DNA of 64,000 bases, taken from Mangrovimonas sp. YM274 (GTDB lineage Bacteria > Bacteroidota > Bacteroidia > Flavobacteriales > Flavobacteriaceae). The translations under genes and the position numbers were made by a program. The notes beneath the pieces are model-generated. The model worked only from the letters and a program-made list of their open reading frames with translations, was not told where the DNA came from and did not search any database. The stretch covers positions 2,466,128 through 2,530,127 of the forward strand of contig NZ_CP133091.1 in the NCBI RefSeq assembly GCF_030908385.1, given 5' to 3'. Below, one piece after another: positions 39,789 to 47,917 of the stretch; the first letter of the stretch is position 1, and every line of letters starts with the position of its first letter.

Positions 39789-40463
39789 CTATAAAATGGC
39801 TTTAGCTCTTTTGTTAGCTACGATATTTGAGGTGTCGTAGCCTGAAAATCGCTTCATGTAATATTTTACAGAAGTTCCGTAAGCATCCTTAAAATTATGC
39901 ACACCGGAGCTCCTAAGGAATTTTTTTACGCTTCCTGGTCCTGCAAGATGAGCCGCAGCCAAAATACCAGACTCTGTAACATTAATACCGTTCACTGTGG
40001 TTCCCACAAAGCGCTGAATGTCTTTACGTAAAATCCATTTATTGCGTTCGGCATTGGCCAGAAAAGCCTTCTCTTGCAATTCTGGGTTGTACAAAAACTG
40101 ATTGGGATTGTAAATTCCTATCAATTTTAATGTTTCTGCACCAAATTGGTACTTTCCTAGGTAGCCAAGAGTGTTCACTGTAAAATAATTTCCTCTGGAT
40201 TCTTTAAAAGCAATTGCTTCCTTGAATCCTATATAAGTTTTTCCTATATTTGGGAAATACACTTCCTCTGTAAAAGGAGTTATGGGGTCTTCAGTCTCAT
40301 TGGCCAAAAATGCCAAGTCTTCTGAAACTGTAAAATCGAGTTCTAACCCTTCGGTTGAATAGTCGCCCATATCAACCACTTCTTGGTTAGAAGAAAGCGC
40401 CAAATAAATTAGCGCGAAAATTGTAAGAGGGATTACAAAAAAATTAGTTTTCTTTTTTATCAT
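39789..40463 (-). CDS. Membrane-anchored lysozyme/transglycosylase-fold protein
   Basis: A 224-residue protein with an N-terminal membrane helix (about 8-24), an acidic linker, then a lysozyme-like segment: AIAFKESRGNYFTVNTLGYLGKYQFG, where the Glu of KESRG is the likely catalytic acid and LGKYQFG the substrate-cleft motif, followed by AAHLAGPGSVKKFL. It is probably a periplasmic peptidoglycan-cleaving enzyme, fitting the nearby mltG and dapF. Its promoter box at 40522 is separated from the gene by a terminator-like hairpin. Confidence 0.7.
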   Translation of the reverse strand: MIKKKTNFFVIPLTIFALIYLALSSNQEVVDMGDYSTEGLELDFTVSEDLAFLANETEDPITPFTEEVYFPNIGKTYIGFKEAIAFKESRGNYFTVNTLGYLGKYQFGAETLKLIGIYNPNQFLYNPELQEKAFLANAERNKWILRKDIQRFVGTTVNGINVTESGILAAAHLAGPGSVKKFLRSSGVHNFKDAYGTSVKYYMKRFSGYDTSNIVANKRAKAIL

Positions 40464-40475
40464 AATAGCTAATTT

Positions 40476-40508
40476 AAAAAGCCCTTATCTCCCTAAAAAT
40501 CGGGCTTT
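40476..40508 (-). terminator. Terminator-like hairpin between the 40522 promoter box and the lysozyme-fold gene
   Basis: AAAGCCC / GGGCTTT (40478-40484 with 40502-40508), followed on the minus strand by a T run. It ends transcripts from DUF2279, or acts as an attenuator in the leader of the next gene. Confidence 0.6.
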
Positions 40509-40521
40509 AAATTTCAGCGTG

Positions 40522-40529
40522 CAAAGATA
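40522..40529 (-). promoter_or_regulatory. -7 box upstream of the lysozyme-fold gene
   Basis: The minus strand reads TATCTTTG, a perfect consensus match, 58 nt before the ATG. The intervening leader holds the hairpin at 40476-40508. Confidence 0.4.
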
Positions 40530-40570
40530 TAACAATTTTTTAAACCCTGAAAATTAATCGGTTAAGTACG

Positions 40571-41482
40571 TTAAAAATAGATTCCGTGGAGCTTTATGTA
40601 ATTTTCATCGGTGAACTCCACTGTAGGAAAAGGTATCTTAATAAGGTTAAAAACGTCAAAAATTGTTCTTAAAAAGTGTGAGTTTGTGTTAATTTTAGTT
40701 AAATCTACATCAAGGCTAAAAAAGTATTGCCGGTATCTGTTTTTTTCAACTATTTCTCCTGTATTTTCATTTTCGCTGCCATATAGCATTCCTTCCGCCC
40801 CATACCCAAATGCTACATTCAACCACTTAGGAATTTTAGTCTCCTTAAAAAAAGAATGTAAATTAATGCTCAGCCAATAAGTTTGTCCATTATAATCTTT
40901 CAGCACTTCCTCCAAAATTCCTTTACCAAGTGTTCCCGGACGCAAAGAGGCATACCGTGTTTGATGAAAGGAGTACTTTAAGGTCATTCGCTGTTCTTTC
41001 CAAAGCAGTTCTTGACCAATATACAGTCCTGTTCCTGTTGCATTGGCCATTACATCTCCCAAAGAAAATCCCCACTCTTCTGAAAATCCATCAAAAACCT
41101 CAACTGCTGTCAAAAAGGCAAAACCTAAAGTTCCTCCATACAACAATTGATCTTTGTTACTCACACCACTCCACTGCAACACATTTGCTCCCAACCTCCC
41201 CATTTGGTAAGACGTATAAACATGCCCCAGCTTATCCATTTGCAACCATTCTTGGTTGTCATTTAAGGTATGGAATTTTGATCGAGGATAATCGGCGTAC
41301 CAAAGTTGATCCAAACCAACCAACGCCATGGTTGCCAGTGAAGCCTCGGAAATAACCACTGCATTTCTCCTTTTTATATTGAGAGTGTCACTTGGCTTAA
41401 GAAACTGATTTACCCCTGTTTGGGAATAGCTAGCCGTAACCGCAAAACAAAACAATATTATTTTAGTGAGACATCGGTTCAC
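40571..41482 (-). CDS. DUF2279 family protein
   Basis: A 303-residue secreted or outer-membrane protein with a signal peptide ending ASYSQ. Motifs of the DUF2279 family are visible: WYADYPRSKFH, DKLGHVYTSYQMG and SLGDVMANATGTGLY. The start codon is GTG at 41482, two bases after the mltG stop; no in-frame ATG precedes the signal peptide. Function unknown. It probably sits in the cell envelope and is co-expressed with the dapF-mltG operon. Confidence 0.8.
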   Translation of the reverse strand: MNRCLTKIILFCFAVTASYSQTGVNQFLKPSDTLNIKRRNAVVISEASLATMALVGLDQLWYADYPRSKFHTLNDNQEWLQMDKLGHVYTSYQMGRLGANVLQWSGVSNKDQLLYGGTLGFAFLTAVEVFDGFSEEWGFSLGDVMANATGTGLYIGQELLWKEQRMTLKYSFHQTRYASLRPGTLGKGILEEVLKDYNGQTYWLSINLHSFFKETKIPKWLNVAFGYGAEGMLYGSENENTGEIVEKNRYRQYFFSLDVDLTKINTNSHFLRTIFDVFNLIKIPFPTVEFTDENYIKLHGIYF

Positions 41483-41484
41483 TC

Positions 41485-42528
41485 CTATCGTCTTATTCCT
41501 TGGGACGACAAATAGCTTTGGTATTCCCTAGCATTAATATTATGCTGCCTCAACGTTTTTGCAAATTTATGGAACCCCAAGCGCTTGGCGTCGGCCGCAA
41601 AATACAGGTAATTGTGTTTTTCGTAATTCAACACGGCATCAATAGCCGAAATATCTGGCATTGTAATAAGCCCTGGAGGGAGTCCAGCATATTTATAGGT
41701 GTTATACGGCGATTCAATTTCTTTATGAACATTTAAAACACGCTTTATCACGGTTCCTTGATATTCTGGCAATTGGTAAGCGGCATATTTTAAAGTGGGA
41801 TCTGCCTGCAAAGGCATACCAATTTTAATCCTATTCATGTACACACCTGCAATTCTAGGTTGCTCACTGGCTTGTTTGGATTCTTCATGAACAATGGAAG
41901 CTAAGGTCATTACCTCTTCCTGGCTTAAACCTATCTTTTTGGCTTTGGCCTTTCGATCATCGTTCCAAAAACGATGGTACTCCCTGGCCATACGCTCACA
42001 AAATTGTTCTGCAGGAGTATTCCAAAAGAACTCATAACTGTTGGGAATATACATCCCCAAAGCGCTTTTTTCTGAAAATCCAGTCTTCTGTAAAAACGCT
42101 TTAGAAGTCATTTCACGTAATAAAGACAAACTATCAGCTTCAATTTGCACTGCAACTCTTCCCGCTAATTTGGCTAAAGATTCTTGATTGTTAAAAGACA
42201 ACCTTATAGGAATATTATTACTTCTAATGGAATTGATAATATCGTTGTTGCTCATTCCTTTTTTAATAATATACTTCCCTGCCTTGATATTGGTTGTGTA
42301 TTGCTTTCTATTGGCAAGAGCATCAAATTTGTCTATATCCAACAACAAAGGTTCCAATTGTTCTCTAACTTCTTGGTACGTGGCTCCGGAAGGAATATAC
42401 ACATAAGCCTGCTCATTATTGAAGCTTGTATTTGGCTTAAACATAGCCCCATAAATATAATATGCAATAAAAGCAGCAATGGCCAAACCTAAAAGGGCAA
42501 TGGCCAACAGTATTTTTTTAAAGTACAT
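41485..42528 (-). CDS. mltG: Endolytic murein transglycosylase MltG
   Basis: Cleaves nascent glycan strands in the periplasm and so limits strand length. It has 347 residues. An N-terminal membrane helix (about 7-27) is followed by a LysM-like region and the YceG catalytic domain. The active-site motif LASIVHEESKQ carries the catalytic Glu near 217, and later motifs YMNRIKIGMPLQADPT and YNTYKYAGLPPGLITMP are intact. Its start abuts the stop of the GNAT gene with no gap. Confidence 0.95.
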   Translation of the reverse strand: MYFKKILLAIALLGLAIAAFIAYYIYGAMFKPNTSFNNEQAYVYIPSGATYQEVREQLEPLLLDIDKFDALANRKQYTTNIKAGKYIIKKGMSNNDIINSIRSNNIPIRLSFNNQESLAKLAGRVAVQIEADSLSLLREMTSKAFLQKTGFSEKSALGMYIPNSYEFFWNTPAEQFCERMAREYHRFWNDDRKAKAKKIGLSQEEVMTLASIVHEESKQASEQPRIAGVYMNRIKIGMPLQADPTLKYAAYQLPEYQGTVIKRVLNVHKEIESPYNTYKYAGLPPGLITMPDISAIDAVLNYEKHNYLYFAADAKRLGFHKFAKTLRQHNINAREYQSYLSSQGIRR

Positions 42529-43053
42529 TTAACTTGATATACGTTGAAATAAATATTCGTTTTTATAGGAACCGTCTACTAAGTTCCAATCTTTCTTAAG
42601 TCCCACCTTTCGGAAGCCATTGCTCTCAAACAATTTAATACTGGCCTCATTTTCTTCTGAAATATTGCAATACAATTGATGCAGGTTCAAGTATTTATCG
42701 CAATACCCTATTAGCAGCTTAAGAGCTTCATTTCCATATCCAATGCCGCGATGAACGACATCTTTAATCAAAATTCCGATACCGGCTCTTTTGTTCTTGA
42801 AATCAAAATCAAAAAGATCAATCAAGCCAATTATGGTATCACTATTGTTACAAATTGCCAATCGCAATTGTTTAACTTCAAAAATGTCTCGGTGGGCATT
42901 TTCCAAATACAGTTTGATGGCATATTTTGAATATGGAGTAATGGTGTTGCTAATTTCCCAAACCAACTCATCATTTTCAATGGCATGGACAAATTCTAGA
43001 TCTTCCGGCTCCAATGCCCTTAAATAGATATGTTCCCCCTTGAGCGTTAGCAT
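42529..43053 (-). CDS. RimJ/RimL-type GNAT acetyltransferase
   Basis: A 174-residue GNAT protein that starts with the RimJ/L pattern LKGEHIYLRALEPEDLEFV and has the acetyl-CoA loop KDVVHRGIGYGNEALKLL and the C-terminal SIKLFESNGFRKVG. The substrate is unknown; ribosomal protein or sugar-nucleotide acetylation are both possible. It overlaps dapF by 7 nt and abuts mltG. Confidence 0.88.
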   Translation of the reverse strand: MLTLKGEHIYLRALEPEDLEFVHAIENDELVWEISNTITPYSKYAIKLYLENAHRDIFEVKQLRLAICNNSDTIIGLIDLFDFDFKNKRAGIGILIKDVVHRGIGYGNEALKLLIGYCDKYLNLHQLYCNISEENEASIKLFESNGFRKVGLKKDWNLVDGSYKNEYLFQRISS

Positions 43054-43826
43054 TCAACTTCTCCTTTAAACACAAATGTTGCGGGACCGATAAGCCAAAC
43101 ATTTTTGTAATGGCCGTTTACTACTTCAAAAGATACTTGCAATTGTCCTCCTTGAACTTGTAAAGCAATTGTTTCTTTATCAGTTTCGCCTGTGTTGTGC
43201 ATAGCAATAGCTACAGCAGTAACACCTGTTCCGCAAGATAAGGTTTCATCTTCCACTCCTCTTTCATAAGTTCTCACAGCGAAAAAGCCGTCTTCAATTT
43301 TATTCACAAAATTGATGTTGCTTCCTGCTTTTCCATACAAATCACTATAACGGATTTTAGCGCCTTCAGTTTTAACATCCATGTCGTCCAAATTACCTTT
43401 GAATTCTACATGGTGAGGTGATCCCGTATTTAAAAACACATGCGAATCATGTTTCTCAACCAAATCTACATCCTGCATCTGTAGGTGCACAATATTATTG
43501 TCTACCGTGGCATGGTGCAATCCATCCACCGCCTCAAACGTAGCCTTGTCTTCAATAACTCCCAAATGTTTTGCAAATGCCACCAGGCATCTACCTCCAT
43601 TACCGCACATAGAGCTTTCGTTTCCATCGGCATTGTAATACACCATTTTAAAGTCATATTCTGGGTGGTTTTCCAACAAAATCAAACCATCGGCTCCAAT
43701 GCCAAAACGTCTGTCGCACAAAAAAGCTACTTGTTTGGTATCATTTTTGTCGAAAATTTGTTGACGATTATCAATCATCACAAAATCGTTCCCTGTTCCT
43801 TGATATTTATAAAAAGTAAGTTTCAT
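43047..43826 (-). CDS. dapF: Diaminopimelate epimerase
   Basis: Converts LL- to meso-diaminopimelate for lysine and peptidoglycan. It has 259 residues. Both catalytic cysteines are present in their motifs, MCGNGGRC (about 73-80) and LSCGTG (about 197-202), and the N-terminus YQGTGNDFVMIDNR is typical. It heads the dapF-GNAT-mltG-DUF2279 operon. The -7 box ends 8 nt before the ATG. Confidence 0.96.
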   Translation of the reverse strand: MKLTFYKYQGTGNDFVMIDNRQQIFDKNDTKQVAFLCDRRFGIGADGLILLENHPEYDFKMVYYNADGNESSMCGNGGRCLVAFAKHLGVIEDKATFEAVDGLHHATVDNNIVHLQMQDVDLVEKHDSHVFLNTGSPHHVEFKGNLDDMDVKTEGAKIRYSDLYGKAGSNINFVNKIEDGFFAVRTYERGVEDETLSCGTGVTAVAIAMHNTGETDKETIALQVQGGQLQVSFEVVNGHYKNVWLIGPATFVFKGEVEC

Positions 43827-43834
43827 ATTGGGGA

Positions 43835-43842
43835 CAAATATA
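43835..43842 (-). promoter_or_regulatory. -7 box for the dapF operon
   Basis: The minus strand reads TATATTTG, ending 8 nt before the dapF ATG, so the leader would be only a few nucleotides. Confidence 0.45.
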
Positions 43843-43867
43843 GGAATAATCGACGGTAAATCCCGTT

Positions 43868-43949
43868 GTTAAATAGGCGTTAAAACCAACGTTAAAAAGC
43901 GTTAAATAGAAATTAGCCATTCAATAAAAAAGTAATTTTAAACGTTAAA
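43868..43949 (+). promoter_or_regulatory. GTTAAA direct-repeat array upstream of degP
   Basis: GTTAAA begins at 43868, 43879, 43891, 43901 and 43944. The first four are 11, 12 and 10 bp apart, about one helical turn, all on the same face. Such spacing is typical of OmpR/PhoB-family binding sites. The string from 43891 to 43904 recurs exactly upstream of GAPDH. Confidence 0.5.
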
Positions 43950-43985
43950 TTATTCAATATAGTAACCTTAAAATCCTAATAAACT

Positions 43986-45392
43986 ATGAAAAAAATACTG
44001 TCTTTAGTTTTAGTTTCCGTATTAGGTGGAGTCATTACACTGTCTGCCTATAAATTGTATTTCGATCAAAACACTACCATCCAATCTACTACCCCGGTTG
44101 GCGAATCCACATATTTCCCGACCGTCCACAACGTTTCCAATATTGCCAATACTGTGAATGCCCCCAACTTTGTATCGGCAGCAGAAAAGACGGTCCATTC
44201 TGTGGTACACGTAAAGAATACGGCTATCATAACAGGACAAAACAGTTTTGAAGATTTCTTCTTTGGAAGACAATCGCAAAGAGCCCAAATTGGTACAGGA
44301 AGTGGCGTAATTATTTCTCCAGACGGCTACATAATAACCAATAACCATGTAATCAATGGAGCCAGAGAGATATCCATAACATTAAATGACAATAAAATTT
44401 ACGATGCCCAACTTATTGGCTCTGATGAAAAAACCGATATTGCTCTATTGAAAATTGATGCAGATGAAGAATTGCCATACATTTCCTTTGGGGATTCTGA
44501 CGAAGCAAAAATTGGCGAGTGGGTATTAGCGGTGGGAAATCCATTTAACTTAACCTCCACTGTAACAGCCGGGATCATAAGTGCCAAAGCTAGAGATTTA
44601 TCTGGCAGAAATATGCAATCTTTCATACAAACAGATGCAGCCGTAAACCCAGGCAACTCTGGAGGGGCCTTGGTAAATGCCAATGGCGACCTTATTGGAA
44701 TCAATACTGCTATTTCGTCCCAAACCGGGTCTTATATTGGATATTCGTTTGCCGTACCTAGTAATATAGCTAGGAAAGTGGTCGAAGATATTATGGAGTT
44801 TGGAGATGTACAAACCGGTATTCTTGGGGTAACGGGAATGTCATTGAATAGTGAATCGGCCGAACATTTTGGCGTGGATACCTCTGAAGGTTTCTACGTG
44901 AATGGCATCGAAGAAGATACTGGAGCCGATATGGCAGGCATAAAAGAAGGTGATGTAATCAAAAAATTGGATGATATCAAAATATCAAAGTTTGCCGACC
45001 TTAAGGGTTACTTAACAACCAAACGTCCAAATGACGTGGTAAATGTAACTTTGCTTAGAGATGGCGATACCAAAGTACTCCCAGTAACTTTAATGAAAAA
45101 TTCTAATTTAACACTTCCTATCGTTGGACAGGTAAAAAATGCTAAAGCTTCCGACCTAAAAAAATACGGTACCAATAACGGCATTAAAATTTCTGCATTA
45201 GATAATACCTATGCCAGATATTGGAAAAAGAATGGCATTGAAGAAGGCAGTATTATAACGGCCATAAACGATGTTAAAGTGAGAAACATTGATGAAGCTA
45301 AAAAAATTATTACCGAAAATTCAAGTGGCGACCCTTTAAAGTTTGAAATAATCAACAAAAACGGTCAAAAGGAAAATTTTTACTGGAGGTAA
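43986..45392 (+). CDS. Periplasmic serine protease DegP/HtrA (Do family)
   Basis: A 468-residue envelope protease/chaperone. An N-terminal hydrophobic segment (about 5-25) acts as a signal or anchor. The trypsin-like domain has His (ITNNHVI, about 121), Asp (KTDIALL, about 151) and Ser (NPGNSGGAL, about 224) in place. Two PDZ domains follow (about 270-360 and 375-468). It is a single transcription unit preceded by phased GTTAAA repeats and followed by a strong terminator. Confidence 0.94.
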   Translation: MKKILSLVLVSVLGGVITLSAYKLYFDQNTTIQSTTPVGESTYFPTVHNVSNIANTVNAPNFVSAAEKTVHSVVHVKNTAIITGQNSFEDFFFGRQSQRAQIGTGSGVIISPDGYIITNNHVINGAREISITLNDNKIYDAQLIGSDEKTDIALLKIDADEELPYISFGDSDEAKIGEWVLAVGNPFNLTSTVTAGIISAKARDLSGRNMQSFIQTDAAVNPGNSGGALVNANGDLIGINTAISSQTGSYIGYSFAVPSNIARKVVEDIMEFGDVQTGILGVTGMSLNSESAEHFGVDTSEGFYVNGIEEDTGADMAGIKEGDVIKKLDDIKISKFADLKGYLTTKRPNDVVNVTLLRDGDTKVLPVTLMKNSNLTLPIVGQVKNAKASDLKKYGTNNGIKISALDNTYARYWKKNGIEEGSIITAINDVKVRNIDEAKKIITENSSGDPLKFEIINKNGQKENFYWR

Positions 45393-45415
45393 GTTAAATT
45401 TCTTAAAAAGATAGC

Positions 45416-45456
45416 AATCCCCATATATGGCTTTAGGCTATGTATGGGGATTTTTA
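45416..45456 (+). terminator. Intrinsic terminator after degP
   Basis: A 10-bp stem, AATCCCCATA / TATGGGGATT (45416-45425 with 45443-45452), followed by a T run. Confidence 0.9.
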
Positions 45457-45459
45457 TTT

Positions 45460-45485
45460 GTTAAAAAGCGTTACGAAAACGTTTG
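45460..45485 (+). promoter_or_regulatory. Phased GTTA repeats upstream of GAPDH
   Basis: GTTAAA at 45460, GTTACG at 45470 and GTTTGA at 45481 are 10 and 11 bp apart. The 14-mer at 45460-45473 is identical to 43891-43904 upstream of degP. Confidence 0.45.
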
Positions 45486-45493
45486 AAATAATG

Positions 45494-45501
45494 TACTTTT
45501 G
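45494..45501 (+). promoter_or_regulatory. -7 promoter box for GAPDH
   Basis: TACTTTTG, a perfect TAnnTTTG match, 40 nt before the ATG at 45542. No clear -33 TTG; instead GTTAC lies about 20 nt upstream, within the phased repeats, as expected for an activator-dependent promoter. Confidence 0.6.
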
Positions 45502-45541
45502 CCAAAAATTTAATTTCAACAACACACTAAACATTAAAAAA

Positions 45542-46990
45542 ATGAGTCTTAACGGTACTTATGAAAAGGAATTAGCTTTTCAGGCAGATAGACGTCGCGC
45601 CACTGTAGAGTTTATTAAAATTGTCAGTGACCTTTGGTATGACAAGTCTATAGAGCTTGTTTTGTTCAGAAACCAACTTATCGACAAAAACGTAAGTGAA
45701 ATTTTGAACTTGCACGAATACGCTGGAGAGTTTGTTCAAAAGCCAATTTCCATTTTTGATTCGGTAGAAATTGCCCAAGCGATTAAAACCTTGGACCTAC
45801 CTCCGGCTAAATTGGACATTGGAAAGCTAACCTATGAATTTCATTTAGAAGACCAAAAATATAGCAATGCTACCGATTTTGTTGCCAATAAATTAAAGGA
45901 CGCTTACAGTAACGACTCCATTAAGCCGAAAGATGTTGTACTATATGGTTTTGGAAGAATTGGACGTTTGGTTGCAAGAGAGTTAATGTCTAAAACTGGA
46001 AAAGGAAGCCAATTGCGTCTAAGAGCCATTGTAACCCGTGGCGCTATTGACGAGACTGTTTTGGAAAAAAGAGCCTCTCTTTTGCGTAATGATTCTGTTC
46101 ATGGAGATTTCTCAGGAACCGTCTCTACAGACATTAAAAATAATGCTTTAATCATTAACGGTACTACCGTAAATATTATCTCCGCCAATGCCCCTGAAGA
46201 GATTGATTATACTGCTTATGGTATTAAAAACGCCTTGATTATTGACAATACAGGAGCGTTTAGAGATAAAGATGCCCTTAGTAGACATTTAAAATCAAAA
46301 GGAGCTGATAAGGTATTGTTAACAGCTCCTGGCAAAGGAATCCCGAACATTGTACATGGTGTAAACCACTTGGACAACGACCCTGATAAAACAAAGATTT
46401 TTTCTGCCGCTTCTTGTACAACCAATGCTATTACGCCCGTATTAAAGGCCGTTGAAGATACTTATGGAGTGGTAAGCGGGCACTTGGAAACTATCCATGC
46501 CTATACCAATGATCAAAACTTGGTAGACAACTTCCACAAAAAGTACCGTCGTGGGCGCGCTGCAGGTTTAAACATGGTAATTACCGAAACCGGAGCAGGA
46601 AGTGCTGTTGCTAAAGCATTACCAGCTTTGGAAGGCAAATTGACTTCTAACGCCATCCGTGTACCTGTGCCTAATGGTTCTTTGGCTATTTTAAATTTAA
46701 ATTTAGAAAAAGAAACCTCTGTAGAAAGCATGAACACCATCATGAAAAAATATGCTTTGGAAGGAGACTTGGTAGAACAGATTAAATATGAAATGAGCGA
46801 TGAGTTGGTATCCAGCGATATTGTTGGAAGCTCGGCACCTTCTATATATGACAGTAAAGCTACTATTGTAAGACCTGACGGCAAAAACGCAGTGCTTTAT
46901 ATTTGGTATGATAACGAATATGGTTACAGCCATCAAGTTATCAGATTGGCCAAGTACATTGCCAAAGTTAGGCGCTACACATACTATTAG
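45542..46990 (+). CDS. Glyceraldehyde-3-phosphate dehydrogenase, long form
   Basis: Oxidises glyceraldehyde 3-phosphate to 1,3-bisphosphoglycerate. It has 482 residues against about 335 for classical GAPDH. The Rossmann motif YGFGRIGR starts only at residue 135, so about 130 N-terminal residues form an extra, mostly helical domain. The catalytic Cys lies in SAASCTTNA near 292 and the C-terminal YDNEYGYSHQ is intact. The start at 45542 is the first ATG that continues into family-like sequence. Bacteroidota often carry this long form; whether it favours gluconeogenesis is not shown here. Confidence 0.9.
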   Translation: MSLNGTYEKELAFQADRRRATVEFIKIVSDLWYDKSIELVLFRNQLIDKNVSEILNLHEYAGEFVQKPISIFDSVEIAQAIKTLDLPPAKLDIGKLTYEFHLEDQKYSNATDFVANKLKDAYSNDSIKPKDVVLYGFGRIGRLVARELMSKTGKGSQLRLRAIVTRGAIDETVLEKRASLLRNDSVHGDFSGTVSTDIKNNALIINGTTVNIISANAPEEIDYTAYGIKNALIIDNTGAFRDKDALSRHLKSKGADKVLLTAPGKGIPNIVHGVNHLDNDPDKTKIFSAASCTTNAITPVLKAVEDTYGVVSGHLETIHAYTNDQNLVDNFHKKYRRGRAAGLNMVITETGAGSAVAKALPALEGKLTSNAIRVPVPNGSLAILNLNLEKETSVESMNTIMKKYALEGDLVEQIKYEMSDELVSSDIVGSSAPSIYDSKATIVRPDGKNAVLYIWYDNEYGYSHQVIRLAKYIAKVRRYTYY

Positions 46991-47012
46991 TAGATAAATT
47001 CAACTAAAAACT

Positions 47013-47045
47013 AAAAGAGCGGATTCAAATTGAATCCGCTCTTTT
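47013..47045. terminator. Strong bidirectional terminator
   Basis: A 12-bp perfect core stem (about 47016-47027 with 47031-47042) with a 3-nt loop and flanking A and T tracts. It lies between GAPDH (+) and the small minus-strand gene at 47085-47264. Confidence 0.92.
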
Positions 47046-47084
47046 CATTTTTATATAACTCTTTTCCTATTTATTCAAGATCAA

Positions 47085-47264
47085 CTAAATTGAATTTTCC
47101 TTCTTCCTTTTATCTGCCAGCAAACGAAATAATCTAGGAACCACAAATACAATGCCTGCAGTATATATTGAAGTCAGTAGTTCGGTATTCAGATAGAAAT
47201 ATAAAATCAAAAAAAGTGCTAGGGCACTAAATAAATAGGAAAGTGTTATTTTTTGCTCTGTCAT
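47085..47264 (-). CDS. Small membrane protein (59 residues)
   Basis: An ATG-started frame of 59 codons on the minus strand that fills the otherwise empty gap after GAPDH. The product begins MTEQKITLSYLF, has two hydrophobic segments (about 8-25 and 29-43) separated by NTELL, and ends in a basic tail (RLLADKRKKENSI), consistent with a two-helix inner-membrane protein with the tail in the cytoplasm. It shares the terminator at 47013-47045. I do not recognise a family and no good -7 box is visible. Confidence 0.55.
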   Translation of the reverse strand: MTEQKITLSYLFSALALFLILYFYLNTELLTSIYTAGIVFVVPRLFRLLADKRKKENSI

Positions 47265-47394
47265 AATCGTATTCTTTCTGTTGGCAATAGTACAAATTAT
47301 TATTTTAAAAGCAATTTTCTTAAAATAGAAAGCAACCTTTTAACATTTTTAGCATCTTAGGAATATATTTTCAACTTAACACCAAACCATTCCT

Positions 47395-47916
47395 ATGATT
47401 CAAAAAAAACTACTGGCTTTCCTTGCTTTGGCTATTATTCTGCAAGGTTGCTGGCCCATCAATGATGGTGAAGACGATGTAATTATCGAACCCTTTCCCG
47501 AATCCTACTACACCCCCGTTACCATGCCAAGAGAAGCTTTTGAAGTCTCTACGACTTTTGAAGCTCCAAAATCCATTATCAATTCGGGCAAAATTTATGT
47601 TAAGGACAACTTCCTATTCATTAACGAAAAAAATGAAGGCTTTCATGTTTTCAACAATTCCAATCCGGAGAACCCAATAAACATTGGTTTCATTAAAGTT
47701 TTGGGATCTTCAGACCTAGCTGTTAAAGGAGACATTTTGTATGTTAACAATGCAACTGATCTTGTTGCCATTCAACCCAACTTTGAAACGCAGACGGTAT
47801 CCATTACCAAACGCATCACCAACACATTTCCTCAACTTTTCTCACCTGACGGCTTTCAATATTACAATTTAGGAGAGGACGAAATTATTATTAATTGGGT
47901 TTTAAACGATGAATAG
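47395..47916 (+). CDS. Lipoprotein with LVIVD-like beta-propeller segment
   Basis: A 173-residue lipoprotein (lipobox LQGC near residue 18). After an acidic stretch comes a short beta-rich region with the pattern IYVKDNFLFINEKNEGFHVFNNSNPENP, as in LVIVD repeat proteins (strand, loop, D-x-S-N-P). It is too short for a full propeller. The following gene overlaps by 8 nt if its first ATG is used and encodes a related protein, so the two may form one functional unit. Function unknown. Confidence 0.65.
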   Translation: MIQKKLLAFLALAIILQGCWPINDGEDDVIIEPFPESYYTPVTMPREAFEVSTTFEAPKSIINSGKIYVKDNFLFINEKNEGFHVFNNSNPENPINIGFIKVLGSSDLAVKGDILYVNNATDLVAIQPNFETQTVSITKRITNTFPQLFSPDGFQYYNLGEDEIIINWVLNDE

Positions 47917-47917
47917 C

